Part shown: piece after piece, positions 7,687-16,817 of the stretch
How positions within the stretch are numbered: the first letter of the stretch is position 1
How the letters are laid out: every line of letters begins with the position of its first letter
Assembly: GCF_000332135.1 (NCBI RefSeq)
Contig: NZ_KB235896.1
Span: 990,054 to 1,054,053, forward strand
Direction of reading: 5' to 3'
DNA length: 64,000 bases
From: Anabaena sp. PCC 7108
GTDB lineage: Bacteria; Cyanobacteriota; Cyanobacteriia; Cyanobacteriales; Nostocaceae
Made by a program: the position numbers and the translations under genes
Notes under the pieces: generated by a model
Seen by the model: only the letters and a program-made list of their open reading frames with translations
Told to the model about the DNA's origin: nothing
Database searches by the model: none

Positions 7687-9361
7687 TGCTGAGGCAAATA
7701 TTACTACTGTCCCTACTGGAGAAAATTCACCTAACGAGATTGTTAATAACTGGCGACAATATTTCAGCTTCAGCACCGATCATAAAGTTATCGGTGTGCA
7801 GTACATGATCACGACCTTTATTTTCTTCTTGATTGGCGGTTTGTTAGCCATGCTGATTCGGGCGGAACTGCTGACTCCTGAATTAAATGTCGTTGACCGT
7901 CCCCTGTACAACAGCTTATTTTCTATGCACGGGACAATCATGATTTTCCTATGGATTATCCCCTTCAATGCAGGTATTTCTAACTACCTAGTACCTCTGA
8001 TGATTGGAGCGCGAGATATGGCGTTTCCGCTGCTGAATGCCATTTCTTTTTGGATGATTCCACCTGCGGGGATTTTGTTAATCTCTAGCTTTTTGTTACC
8101 TAATGGACCTGCTAAGGCTGGTTGGTGGTCTTATCCTCCAGTCAGTTTACAATTTCCGCCCGGTCAACCTTTTAATGGTGAGTTGTTTTGGATTGTCAGT
8201 TTGTTACTAATTGGCATTTCTTCCATTATGGGGGCAGTTAATTTTGTAACAACGATCTTTTGGATGCGTTGCCCTGGGATGACTTTTTTTCGGATGCCTG
8301 TGTTTGTTTGGTCAGTTCTCAGCGCCCAGTTATTGCAGTTAATTAATTTGCCTTCTTTGACTGGTGCATTGGTCTTGCTGTTATTTGACTTGGCTTTCGG
8401 TACACAATTTTTCAAACCTTTGGAAAATGGCGACCCTATCCTTTACCAGCATCTCTTCTGGTTTTACTCCCATCCTGCCGTTTATATCATGGCGTTGCCA
8501 GCTTTTGGTATTTTTGCGGAAGTATTGCCAGCTTTTGCGCGGAATCCTCTATTTGGCTATCGCTCTTTAGCTCTGGCTTCTTTAGGCATTGCTTTGGTAA
8601 GCATTTTCGTTTGGGTACATCATATGTTTACCAGTGCTACTCCTGGCTGGATGCGAATGACTTTTATGGTGACATCAATGTTAGTTGCTATACCCACAGG
8701 TGTGAAGGCATTTGGCTGGACGGCTACAGTGTGGAAGAGTAAGCTGCATTTGAAAACACCGATGCTGTTTGCTATGGGAGGTGCAGCGATGTTTATTTTT
8801 GGGGGTGTTACTGGTGTGATGTTGGCTGCCACACCTTTCGATATTCACGTTAATAATACTTACTTTGTGGTGGGACATTTTCACTATATTGTCTTCAACA
8901 CGATCACAATGGCAATTTTTGCCGCCATTTACTTTTGGTTTCCGAAAATCACTGGCAAAATGTACGCCGAAGGTTGGGGTAAAGTGCATTTTCTGTTGAC
9001 ATTTATCGGTGCAAACCTGACTTTTTTCCCTATGCACCCTTTAGGTTTACAGGGGATGGTGCGGCGGATTTCCTCTTATGATCCACAGTATCAGGGATGG
9101 AATGCGATCGCTAGTCTGGGAGGTTTTTTGCTGGGAGTATCTATCCTCCCCTTTATTGCGAATATGGTGGGTTCTTGGCTATATGGGACAAGGGCAGTCA
9201 ACAATCCTTGGCACGCTACGGGATTGGAATGGACTACTACCTCACCACCACCGCAAGAAAACTTTGCAGAGATTCCTATTGTCAGAAGACCTCCTTATGA
9301 TTACGGTGATCCTAAATACTCGGTTATAGAAAATTCTGACAATGGTGAGTCAACGGAATAA
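7676..9361 (+). CDS. coxA: Haem-copper oxidase subunit I (A2-like)
   Basis: 561 residues from ATG 7676; an upstream in-frame TTG at 7652 is less likely because GAGAGG lies about 10 bases before this ATG. Twelve-helix catalytic subunit reducing O2. Ligands visible: His85 (SMHGTIM) and His403 (HFHYIV) for the low-spin haem, His401 for the high-spin haem, and His266, His315, His316 (SHPAVY; VHHMFT) for CuB, with cross-link Tyr270. The usual HPEVY glutamate is Ala and is preceded by Tyr-Ser (FYSHPAVY), the pattern of A2-type oxidases. The K-channel Lys (PTGVKAFGW) and the D-channel Asp (RDMAFPLLN) are present. It pairs with a CuA-less subunit II. Confidence 0.93.
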   Translation: MTHDAEANITTVPTGENSPNEIVNNWRQYFSFSTDHKVIGVQYMITTFIFFLIGGLLAMLIRAELLTPELNVVDRPLYNSLFSMHGTIMIFLWIIPFNAGISNYLVPLMIGARDMAFPLLNAISFWMIPPAGILLISSFLLPNGPAKAGWWSYPPVSLQFPPGQPFNGELFWIVSLLLIGISSIMGAVNFVTTIFWMRCPGMTFFRMPVFVWSVLSAQLLQLINLPSLTGALVLLLFDLAFGTQFFKPLENGDPILYQHLFWFYSHPAVYIMALPAFGIFAEVLPAFARNPLFGYRSLALASLGIALVSIFVWVHHMFTSATPGWMRMTFMVTSMLVAIPTGVKAFGWTATVWKSKLHLKTPMLFAMGGAAMFIFGGVTGVMLAATPFDIHVNNTYFVVGHFHYIVFNTITMAIFAAIYFWFPKITGKMYAEGWGKVHFLLTFIGANLTFFPMHPLGLQGMVRRISSYDPQYQGWNAIASLGGFLLGVSILPFIANMVGSWLYGTRAVNNPWHATGLEWTTTSPPPQENFAEIPIVRRPPYDYGDPKYSVIENSDNGESTE

Positions 9362-9516
9362 AGATAGAACTTACCCACAAGTCACGGAAGAATGAACCAC
9401 GAAGGGACGAAGGACACGAAGAAAGAAGAGTTTTAGAGATATTTTGCGTAAGTGTTATTGCGATTAAATTCCTATCCAAAATCGCAAATCTAAAATCCCC
9501 AGTCACATTTTGAATT

Positions 9517-10185
9517 ATGACCCGTCGCGTCATTCATATAGATGAAAGTCCTATCCGTTTTGAACGGTGGCTAAGATATTTACCACATTGGTTACAACGC
9601 TTTTTGCCCAGTGGTGGCGGAAATTTTGAAGACCATCATGGCAAAGGGATGTTTGGGTTTAGCATCTTCTTACTATCAGAAAGTTTAGTCTTTTTGAGTT
9701 TTATTTTGACATATATTGCTCTGCGGTTGACGCACTCAAAAAATTGGCTGCCACCTGGTGTTTCTGGTCCTGAATTGTCGATTTTTGTGATTATTAATAC
9801 GGTGGTATTGCTTTCTAGTAGTTTTGTCATTCAACCCGCAGAAAATGCTCTTAAAGGAGGTAGACTTAATAAATTTCGGTGGCTGTGGTTGCTGACAATT
9901 ATCATGGGCAGTTACTTCTTAGTTGGTCAAATCATTGAGTGGCACAAACTTGATTTTAAGCTCACTACTGGTTTAGTTGGTTCAACATTTTATCTATTAA
10001 CAGGTTTCCACGGTCTGCACGTTCTCACTGGTGTGATTCTCCAGATAATTATGCTTGTCCGTTCTTTCCTTCGAGGTAACTATGAAAAAGGTCATTTCGG
10101 TGCAAGTGCAACTACTTTATTTTGGCATTTTGTTGATGTTGTTTGGGTGTTTTTATTTTCTCTTCTCTACCTTTGGCGGACATAA
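9517..10185 (+). CDS. coxC: Haem-copper oxidase subunit III
   Basis: 222 residues, about five helices, with the family motifs GMFGFSIFLLSESLVFLSF near residues 48-66, GFHGLHVLTGV near 168 and the C-terminal TTLFWHFVDVVWVFLFSLLYLW. It completes a three-subunit oxidase with the two upstream genes. A 155-bp spacer separates it from coxA, so it may have its own ribosome loading but probably the same transcript. Confidence 0.92.
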   Translation: MTRRVIHIDESPIRFERWLRYLPHWLQRFLPSGGGNFEDHHGKGMFGFSIFLLSESLVFLSFILTYIALRLTHSKNWLPPGVSGPELSIFVIINTVVLLSSSFVIQPAENALKGGRLNKFRWLWLLTIIMGSYFLVGQIIEWHKLDFKLTTGLVGSTFYLLTGFHGLHVLTGVILQIIMLVRSFLRGNYEKGHFGASATTLFWHFVDVVWVFLFSLLYLWRT

Positions 10186-10207
10186 AATTTGCAAAAGTTA
10201 AAGATAT

Positions 10208-10405
10208 AGGACTTACGCATTGACAAGATTCCTCAAATATGTAATATGAATTGTATTTCTTGTAGGGTGCGTCAGACACGATATTTTCACAAAAAACAGA
10301 TTCTCTCTATCTGACGCACCTTACTCAATAAGTTATTCCCAAAGGCGAAAACGACGCAATTTCGTTCATTTACATCATGGCAGATTCGTACAGTGCGTAA
10401 GTCCT
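10208..10405. repeat. Nested hairpin repeat, copy 2 of the GTAGGGTGCGTCAGA family
   Basis: The outer inverted repeats AGGACTTACGCA (10208-10219) and TGCGTAAGTCCT (10394-10405) enclose the inner pair GTAGGGTGCGTCAGA (10262-10276) and TCTGACGCACCTTAC (10310-10324). This is the most complete copy and suggests a ~198-bp non-coding element. It separates coxC from the NDH-2 gene. Confidence 0.8.
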
Positions 10406-10462
10406 AAGATATTATAAATCCAAAAAAAATAAATAATTTAACAACAGTTGGGAGAGTTTTTT

Positions 10463-11770
10463 ATGACCAGCCCAGTTTATCAAACGGTGATTGTCGGTGG
10501 TGGCTTTACAGGACTATTTACAGCCTTACATTTAGCTCATGAACATTATCCTCGTTCTGTGATTTTGATTGATAAAAATGAGCGATTTTGTTTTAAGCCA
10601 TTACTTTATGAATATTTCGATGGTGAGATGAATGCTTTTCAAGTAGTACCGCGTTTTTCTGAATTACTCAAAGGTAGCGGTGTCATCTTTATTCAAGATG
10701 CAGTTCAGTCCATAGACTTACATCAAAAGGAAGTTAAATTAGCTTCGGGAAACTCCTATAATTACAGCAACTTAGTGTTAGCTTTGGGCAGTGTTACTGG
10801 CTATCATCATGTTGAAGGAGCAAAAGAACACGCATTTCCTTTTTGGACACAAGCAGATGCGATCGCTCTTGATCGACATTTACGTGATTGTTTGCAACAA
10901 GCAATCCAAACCAAAGATCCAGAACAACGCCGGAAATTGCTCACAGTAGTAGTGGTTGGTGGTGGTGCAAGTGGTGTGGAAATGGCAGCGACTCTAGCTG
11001 ATTTTCTCCCCCGTTGGTATGGGTCTTTAGGAGGAAAAATTTGGGAAATCCGTGTGGTAATTATCCATCATGGTCAAGTAATTCTTGAAGGTGATATTAA
11101 TGATTCACTACGTCCAATTGCCGAGAAAGAATTGCAGAAACGCACTGTCCCCATTGAAATCTTTACGGAAGCAGAAACTACATCTGTTCACCCTCATGAA
11201 ATTGAATATAAGATTAACAATCAAGTTAAGAAATTACCAACATCCACGACAATCTGGACTGCGGGAACTTCTATTCATCCCTTGATTAAAGACTTACCAA
11301 TTTCTCAAGAAAATCGAGATGAACATGACCGTCCTCTGGTGACTCGCGCTTTGCAATTGCTGGAATTTCCAGAAGTTTTTGCAGGTGGTGACTGTGCAGG
11401 AGTTCAGGATAAATCGTTACCACCAACAGCCCAAGTAGCCTATCAACAAGGATCTGATATTGCTCGGAATTTGAAAGCACTGGCGTTAGAAGAAAAACTC
11501 AAACCCAGTAAGGTTAACATTCGCGGAACTCTCTTAAAGTTGGGGATAAATGATGCGGCTGCTAATCTTTTTAACACTTTGGAAGTTGTAGGAGAACCCG
11601 CTCACCTGATTCGTCAAGGAACTTATTTAACTTTGTTACCAACTCCAATTCATGACTTTAAAGCCACGACTGAATGGCTGGATGAAAATATATTTCACCA
11701 TCATTTACCTTTCAAAATGTTTTTCAAAAAAATGTGCAAATATTGGCATCGTTTGAAGTTGCAATTCTAG
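10463..11770 (+). CDS. Type II NADH dehydrogenase (NDH-2)
   Basis: 435 residues. FAD-binding Rossmann motif VIVGGGFTGLF at the N-terminus, a second NAD(P)-binding motif VVVVGGGASGVEMA near residue 168, and the C-terminal FAD motif VFAGGDCAGV near 310 are all intact. Such enzymes oxidise NAD(P)H and reduce quinone at the membrane surface without pumping protons. Position after the quinol-type oxidase genes suggests a short respiratory chain, though a repeat element lies between. I chose ATG 10463, with GGGAG about 8 bases upstream, rather than an upstream TTG at 10448. Confidence 0.88.
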   Translation: MTSPVYQTVIVGGGFTGLFTALHLAHEHYPRSVILIDKNERFCFKPLLYEYFDGEMNAFQVVPRFSELLKGSGVIFIQDAVQSIDLHQKEVKLASGNSYNYSNLVLALGSVTGYHHVEGAKEHAFPFWTQADAIALDRHLRDCLQQAIQTKDPEQRRKLLTVVVVGGGASGVEMAATLADFLPRWYGSLGGKIWEIRVVIIHHGQVILEGDINDSLRPIAEKELQKRTVPIEIFTEAETTSVHPHEIEYKINNQVKKLPTSTTIWTAGTSIHPLIKDLPISQENRDEHDRPLVTRALQLLEFPEVFAGGDCAGVQDKSLPPTAQVAYQQGSDIARNLKALALEEKLKPSKVNIRGTLLKLGINDAAANLFNTLEVVGEPAHLIRQGTYLTLLPTPIHDFKATTEWLDENIFHHHLPFKMFFKKMCKYWHRLKLQF

Positions 11771-11854
11771 TGAGGAGAAAATTACTGCAAATGTTTGGAA
11801 TTAGGAAGTAGAAAATACTTTTCTAGTCAACCCTAAGTATAGAGGTTGTTGAAT

Positions 11855-12868
11855 ATGTCTAGTCGAACTGATGTACAAGTAGAAAGAATTATATCTATTA
11901 GATTAACAGTAAAAAATTGTGATCGTTCTTTGGATTTCTATACACAAGCTCTTGGTTTTGAACTCGTTTCTGATCTGACTGTAGAAGGACAGGATTACAG
12001 TGATTTAGAAGGGGTAAATGAGGCAAAAATTCGGATTATTACTTTGCGACTTGGAGATGAATTAATCGAGTTAATGGAGTATTTTAATATTCAGGGTAAA
12101 CCAATTCCCAGTGATTCACAAAGTAATGATTTGTGGTTTCAACATTTAGCAATTGTGGTGAGTGATATGGATCGCGCCTATGCTCATTTGCGCTCATTTC
12201 CTATGGAACCAATTTCAGTTAATCCCCAGACTATACCACCTGATAATGAAACCTCTGGTGGTGTTCGTGCTTTCAAGTTTAAAGACCCTGATGGTCATTT
12301 TTTAGAGTTAATTTGGTTTCCGCGTGATAAAGGACAAAAGAAATGGCATCAAAATACAAATCGCTTATTTTTAGGAATCGATCATAGTGCAATCGCTATT
12401 TCTAATACTGAACAAAGTCTACACTTTTACCGTGACCTTTTGGGAATGCAAATTGATAGCCATAGTTTCAACTGGCGTGCGACTCAAACTCGCTTGGATA
12501 ATTTACCCGGAGCAGAAGTCAAAATCACAGCCTTACGACCTATTCAAGATGGTGTAGGAATTGAATTACTAGACTATATTGTGCCTGGTCACGGTCGCCC
12601 TATACCCAGTGATTGGCAAAGCTGTGATATTGCAAATATGCAAATTGAAATTGTTGTCAATGACATTGAACAAGCTATAGATAGACTACAGCAAAATCAG
12701 GTTAAATTTGTGTCAACAGAAATTGTACCTCATGGTAAGAGTTGTTTAGTTAAAGACCCTGATGGACACGCAATATTGCTACTGTCTAGAAATGAAAGCT
12801 TTTATTCAGAGGGAACGGGCAACAGGGAACAGGAAAAACTCATGTTTTTAAACATGAGATTGAAATAA
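11855..12868 (+). CDS. Two-domain VOC (glyoxalase/dioxygenase fold) protein with repeat-derived C-terminus
   Basis: 337 residues from ATG 11855 (AGAGG just upstream). Two vicinal-oxygen-chelate modules: residues about 10-160 (ISIRLTVKNCDRSLDFYTQALGF .. KDPDGHFLELIWFP) and about 175-315 (IDHSAIAISNTEQSLHFYRDLLG .. KDPDGHAILLL). The metal-binding His/Glu pattern is fuller in the first module (HLAI..HFLELIW) than in the second (HAILLL). The last ~18 residues, from EGTGNREQE onward, are encoded by a dispersed repeat that runs past the stop, so the original C-terminus has been replaced. The substrate cannot be told from sequence. Confidence 0.8.
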   Translation: MSSRTDVQVERIISIRLTVKNCDRSLDFYTQALGFELVSDLTVEGQDYSDLEGVNEAKIRIITLRLGDELIELMEYFNIQGKPIPSDSQSNDLWFQHLAIVVSDMDRAYAHLRSFPMEPISVNPQTIPPDNETSGGVRAFKFKDPDGHFLELIWFPRDKGQKKWHQNTNRLFLGIDHSAIAISNTEQSLHFYRDLLGMQIDSHSFNWRATQTRLDNLPGAEVKITALRPIQDGVGIELLDYIVPGHGRPIPSDWQSCDIANMQIEIVVNDIEQAIDRLQQNQVKFVSTEIVPHGKSCLVKDPDGHAILLLSRNESFYSEGTGNREQEKLMFLNMRLK

Positions 12869-12978
12869 TGACACTGTTTTTTTTCGTGTCACTCTCCTGG
12901 TAAAAACATCCTTTTTTTGACTGAGCTTTAAACTGAGAACTAAAGTTTCTTATCTGTTCCCTGTTCCCTTTTTTTGTG
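12806..12978. repeat. ~175-bp dispersed repeat, copy A
   Basis: The ends carry GGGAACAGG-type heptamers in opposite orientations. The interior holds the dyad CTCATGTTTTTAAACATGAG and the hairpin GACAC..GTGTC. A near-identical copy in inverted orientation lies at 16321-16515. Its left end encodes the last residues of the VOC protein. Confidence 0.85.
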
Positions 12979-13118
12979 AAAAAGTAGGCAATTGATCATC
13001 TGTTTATGGAAATAAATTTATATAATTTATATATTAATCTTAAATTAGTTATCAACAACAAAATATCCGAATTCTTACTTAAATAAATCGGGAATCTGAC
13101 TCTTACAAATTATCAAAA

Positions 13119-14171
13119 ATGGCAAATTTTAGAGATAGAGAAAATGGACAATCTCGGTTAACTCATGGCGCACCATTGGCAGTCCTACTTGCAGCAACAC
13201 TCTACATCTTATATCACCTTTTACCAGTCTTAGAACTATTAGCTATTGCCGCCTTAATTGCTTTAGTTTTGCGAACCCTATTACAGTTTTTACAAAAACT
13301 AGTTAAATCACAGGATGTTGCCGTTTTGCTATTAATTGGATTAATAGTTGGTTTTGGTGTATTGCTGGCTGGTATAGTCATACCTAACGCTATCTCTGAG
13401 CTTCAAAATTTACTCATCACATTGCCAGATTATCTCAATAGATTGACGGGAGATGTTGAGCAACTACGGCGCAAATTTACCTTTATTCCTGACATATCCC
13501 TATCCCTAATACAATTGCGGAACTTTATCAATCAGTTATTAGGTAGAGTTCCAATTTTTTTGAGTCAAGCCTTCAATTCCACAGTCGAATTGATAGCGAC
13601 GGTAGTTTTAGCACTGTATATGGCTTACGACCCTAACTCTTTGGTAAATGGTATTCTCCGGTTAATTCCTCGCCGACATCACCAACAGTTTACACGAGTC
13701 CTCAACGCTTGCCAAACCAGACTCCGTGGTTGGATTTTTGGTACAGGAATTGCGATGATCTTTCTGGGAGTAGGGGCAGCATTTGGACTATGGATTTTGG
13801 GGATTCCCTCAGCTTTTGCTTTTGCCACTATTGCGGGTTTATTCGAGATTATTCCTTACTTTGGTTCGATTGTCGGGACTTTTTTACCAGCATTAGTAGC
13901 ACTGAGCATTTCACCGATAAAGTTCGTATTTGTTCTGATCCTATTTTTAATTCTGAATCAAATAGATGCTCATCTGATTCAACCATTGGTAATGGGGCGG
14001 CAAGTTAATATACATCCTGTCATGGTAATTGTCACGTTTCTGGTTATGGGGAAATTATTCGGATTTATTGGAGTGCTACTTGCAGTTCCAGCAGCTGCTA
14101 TCATGGTGACACTAATAGATGAATTCACGGTTAAGGAATCGGAACCGGAATTGCCGCTGACAGAGGAATAA
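13119..14171 (+). CDS. AI-2E family transporter (PerM/YdiK-like)
   Basis: 350 residues with about seven to eight hydrophobic helices. N-terminal pair of helices, a soluble middle segment (residues about 95-150) and the family motifs FGLWILGIPSAFAFATIAGLFEIIPYFGSIVG near 220 and LIQPLVMGRQVNIHPVMVI near 285. The family includes exporters of small molecules and Na+/H+ antiporters; the substrate is not predictable. It is monocistronic and followed by a tandem duplication and a hairpin repeat. Confidence 0.88.
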   Translation: MANFRDRENGQSRLTHGAPLAVLLAATLYILYHLLPVLELLAIAALIALVLRTLLQFLQKLVKSQDVAVLLLIGLIVGFGVLLAGIVIPNAISELQNLLITLPDYLNRLTGDVEQLRRKFTFIPDISLSLIQLRNFINQLLGRVPIFLSQAFNSTVELIATVVLALYMAYDPNSLVNGILRLIPRRHHQQFTRVLNACQTRLRGWIFGTGIAMIFLGVGAAFGLWILGIPSAFAFATIAGLFEIIPYFGSIVGTFLPALVALSISPIKFVFVLILFLILNQIDAHLIQPLVMGRQVNIHPVMVIVTFLVMGKLFGFIGVLLAVPAAAIMVTLIDEFTVKESEPELPLTEE

Positions 14172-14177
14172 TTCGCT

Positions 14178-14294
14178 AACTTAGTAGCAATATAGAAGTC
14201 ATATTTGATTTTTGAAAAAATTAGGTATTGTAGGGAACTTAGTAGCAATATAGAAGTCATATTTGATTTTTGAAAAAAATTAGGTATTGTAGGG
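14178..14294. repeat. Tandem duplication of a ~58-bp unit
   Basis: 14178-14235 and 14236-14294 are the same sequence (start AACTTAGTAGCAATATAGAA, end TTAGGTATTGTAGGG), differing by one A. The second copy runs into the hairpin repeat at 14289, so the unit includes the left flank and first bases of that element. Confidence 0.85.
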
Positions 14295-14353
14295 TGCGTC
14301 AGATATTACAAATCTGTTTATTAATAGAATTTATGGAGTCTGACGCACCATAC
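14289..14353. repeat. Hairpin repeat family copy 3
   Basis: GTAGGGTGCGTCAGA at the left and TCTGACGCACCATAC at the right enclose a core related to copy 1 (AAATCTGTTTATTA shared). Confidence 0.85.
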
Positions 14354-14395
14354 GTATCTTTTCATAAATCAAATATTATTCCTATAGCAGGAAGA

Positions 14396-14758
14396 TTAGT
14401 CTGAAAATATCATTTTGAGGGCGATAGCTAATATTGCAAATCCAAACACTTTTTCTAAAACATGATTAGATAGTGAAATTGCCAGTTTAGCACCCAAAAA
14501 CCCTCCCAGAAAAAATCCTAGACAAATGAAAGCTGCTATTTTCAAATCTACATAACCTTGCTGATAATATGCCCACGCAGCAAGTAATCCAATCGGTGGG
14601 ACTAATAATGCCAATGTTGTACCTTGAGCTTCATGCTGTGATAAACCAAACCAAAAAACTAGAACGGGAACAATCAATACTCCGCCACCAATACCCACCA
14701 GCCCACTGATAAATCCTGCTAGTAAACCCAAAAATAAGTAAAGTAAAATGTTAGTCAT
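14396..14758 (-). CDS. TSUP/TauE-SafE family membrane protein, half-length
   Basis: 120 residues from ATG 14758; an upstream TTG at 14782 is possible. Glycine-rich helix motif GLLAGFISGLVGIGGGVLIV near residues 8-27 and a second one, GFFLGGFLGAKLAI, near 80. Canonical TSUP permeases are about 250 residues with two such halves; this single-repeat form would act as a dimer. It lies in a minus-strand group with DoxX and SMP-30 genes, separated by about 60 bp. The family moves sulfite or organosulfonates; substrate unknown here. Confidence 0.8.
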   Translation of the reverse strand: MTNILLYLFLGLLAGFISGLVGIGGGVLIVPVLVFWFGLSQHEAQGTTLALLVPPIGLLAAWAYYQQGYVDLKIAAFICLGFFLGGFLGAKLAISLSNHVLEKVFGFAILAIALKMIFSD

Positions 14759-14821
14759 AATTAAAAAACTTAAATTTAGCAAGACGTTTTATAGATTAGT
14801 CTCATACTAGAAATTTAATTT

Positions 14822-15391
14822 TCACTGTCCAAAAATGAGAGCATCTAGGGAATATGCACCAGGACCAAATACGGCGAGCGCTATCAACATGACACAATAC
14901 ATAAACGCCTTTTCCCAACTTGGCGGTTCACCTTTTCCTAATGGTCCTTGATACTGATCTTCGGAAATTAAATAGGGATCTTTAGCTATAAAAGGTTTGC
15001 TTTCAATTAAATGTAATACGATCGCAAACAACATCGAAGCCAAAATCGGCAAAGTTGCCAAAAGTGTGAGAAATCCCAAAATCAGGAATAATCCCCCACC
15101 TAACATCGTCCATGCTGACAAAAAGCAAAGAAACACAGGTGTTTTGATAGAATTAGCCCACTGACGCAGATGTAATACTTTAGGATAACCGTGGATCATA
15201 AACAAACCACCAACACTAACTCTCAGCAGTAAAAGTGCTAATCCTGAAACTCCGCTAGGATAAGCATGGACAAGAGAACTCAACAGATATGGTCCGAGAA
15301 ATGGATGATTAACCGCAGCTAATAGAAAAGCGATTCCCTGGGGTAGTATCCACAGCGTAATCGCTAAACCCAGAACAAATTGATAAATCAT
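14822..15391 (-). CDS. DoxX-family membrane protein
   Basis: 189 residues with four or more helices and the DoxX pattern LLLRVSVGGLFMIHGYPKVL near residue 57 followed by AWTMLGGGLFLILGFLT. It overlaps the stop of the upstream SMP-30 gene by 4 bp, so the two are coupled. DoxX-like proteins sit in the cytoplasmic membrane and are often linked to quinone or redox stress; the exact role is open. Confidence 0.82.
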   Translation of the reverse strand: MIYQFVLGLAITLWILPQGIAFLLAAVNHPFLGPYLLSSLVHAYPSGVSGLALLLLRVSVGGLFMIHGYPKVLHLRQWANSIKTPVFLCFLSAWTMLGGGLFLILGFLTLLATLPILASMLFAIVLHLIESKPFIAKDPYLISEDQYQGPLGKGEPPSWEKAFMYCVMLIALAVFGPGAYSLDALIFGQ

Positions 15392-16293
15392 AACTGGACA
15401 CCACGGGTATTCAGGTCAATAGCATATAGAGAATGACCAGCGGTAATAAATAAGCGTTCATGTTCTTTCCCGCCAAAAGTTAGATTCGCGCATATTTCTG
15501 GTACGAAAATTTTTCCTAATAGAGTCCCGTCAGCGGCGTATATCTGCACACTATCTTGAGAACTAGTAAAAACATTGCCATATTCATCAACCCGAAATCC
15601 ATCTGGTTGTCCTGGTTCAATAGTTGCGAACACACGGCCATTTTTTACATGGCGATTATCTACAACCTCGTAAACTCGAATATGATGAGGTCCTCCAGGA
15701 ATATTAAAGGCGGCTGTATCTGAAACATACAAAAGCCTTTCATCTGGACTAAAAGCCAGCCCATTAGGACGTACCATATCAGTGACGACAGGATCAATTT
15801 CACCAGTTGCTGGATCAAAGCGATATACGTAACTTCCCGGCTGTTCTTGCTCACCTCCATAACCTTGGTTTGGTTCAGTAATGCCATAGGGAGGGTCAGT
15901 AAACCAAATTGTGCGATCGCTTTTAACTACCAAATCATTGGGACTATTGAGGCGTTTACCCTGATAGCGATCAACTAAAACCTGCCATTCCCCATTATGT
16001 TCACGGCGGATAATAGCACGCAAACCCGACGAACAGGCAACTAAACGACCCTCTAAATCTCTGTAATTACCGCTTTGGTAATCAGATGGTTCTCGGATCA
16101 CACTCACGTTCTCAGTCGGACTCCAGCGCAACAGACGATTACCGTGAGCATCACTCCAGATAACGCTATCGTCTTCGTGGAAGTAAACTGGACCCTCGCT
16201 ATGGACTGCACCATTAGCCAGCTTTTGCAGTGAAGCATCCATCGGGACAATAGCCCGCAAGCGATCATCATAAATTTCCATAGTTTCAGCCAT
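15388..16293 (-). CDS. SMP-30/gluconolactonase-family beta-propeller lactonase
   Basis: 301 residues. Family signatures SEGPVYFHEDDSVIWSD near residues 32-48, LNSPNDLVVKSDRTIWFTDPPYG near 115-137 and RPNGLAFSPDERLLYVSDT near 175. The conserved Glu33, Asn (SPND) and Asn/Asp residues are the divalent-metal ligands of this six-bladed propeller. It is expected to hydrolyse a sugar or other lactone. No signal peptide is visible, so cytoplasmic. First gene of the SMP-30/DoxX/TSUP group. Confidence 0.87.
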   Translation of the reverse strand: MAETMEIYDDRLRAIVPMDASLQKLANGAVHSEGPVYFHEDDSVIWSDAHGNRLLRWSPTENVSVIREPSDYQSGNYRDLEGRLVACSSGLRAIIRREHNGEWQVLVDRYQGKRLNSPNDLVVKSDRTIWFTDPPYGITEPNQGYGGEQEQPGSYVYRFDPATGEIDPVVTDMVRPNGLAFSPDERLLYVSDTAAFNIPGGPHHIRVYEVVDNRHVKNGRVFATIEPGQPDGFRVDEYGNVFTSSQDSVQIYAADGTLLGKIFVPEICANLTFGGKEHERLFITAGHSLYAIDLNTRGVQL

Positions 16294-16320
16294 AATTATC
16301 TTCTGTTATTTAACTTGGTT

Positions 16321-16515
16321 ACAAAAAAAGGGAACAGGGAACAGGGAACAGGGAACAGACAAGAAACTAAAGTTTAAGAGTTTAGAGCTTCAGTCAAGAA
16401 AAAGATGTTTTTACCAGGAGAGTGACACGAAAAAAACAGTGTCATTATTTCAATCTCATGTTTTTAAACATGAGTTTTTTCTGTTCCCTTTTACCCGTTC
16501 CCTGTTACCTCTGAA
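16321..16515. repeat. ~190-bp dispersed repeat, copy B (inverted relative to copy A)
   Basis: On the plus strand it starts AAAAAAAGGGAACAGGGAAC and shares with the reverse complement of 12806-12978 a long core (GATGTTTTTACCAGGAGAG, GTGTCATTATTTCAATCTC). It has two extra GGGAACA heptamers, so it differs in heptamer number. The two copies bracket a 3.3-kb segment. Confidence 0.85.
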
Positions 16516-16817
16516 AGCAATTTTTGGAATAACCCAATAGACATTTGTCACCAATTGGGATTTATGCTTTGATAGAAATGCCAAATAAATTTGATTTTTC
16601 TAGACTATAATTTCTGGACTAGAAAATATTTTGAAAATCTATTTTTTTGAGAAAGCTATTTTTAAATTAAATTTTTTAACTAAATCTAATTTCAACTTTA
16701 GATAAAAGATACAGAAATGCTATTAAACAGTAACCTCTCTTCAGGCAGAAATAGTAACTAATCCATTAGGTAGAAGTCATTTTATTATAAAAGTTTTAAT
16801 CTAAACATAATAAACTA

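Noticed and set aside
8164-8415. Minus-strand frames inside coxA (also 8620-8832, 8681-9037)
   Set aside because: They are antisense shadows of a well-supported oxidase gene.
16321-16360. CRISPR array (repeated GGGAACA units)
   Set aside because: Units are direct heptamers without spacers. No cas genes or 28-37-bp repeats with unique spacers occur in the window.
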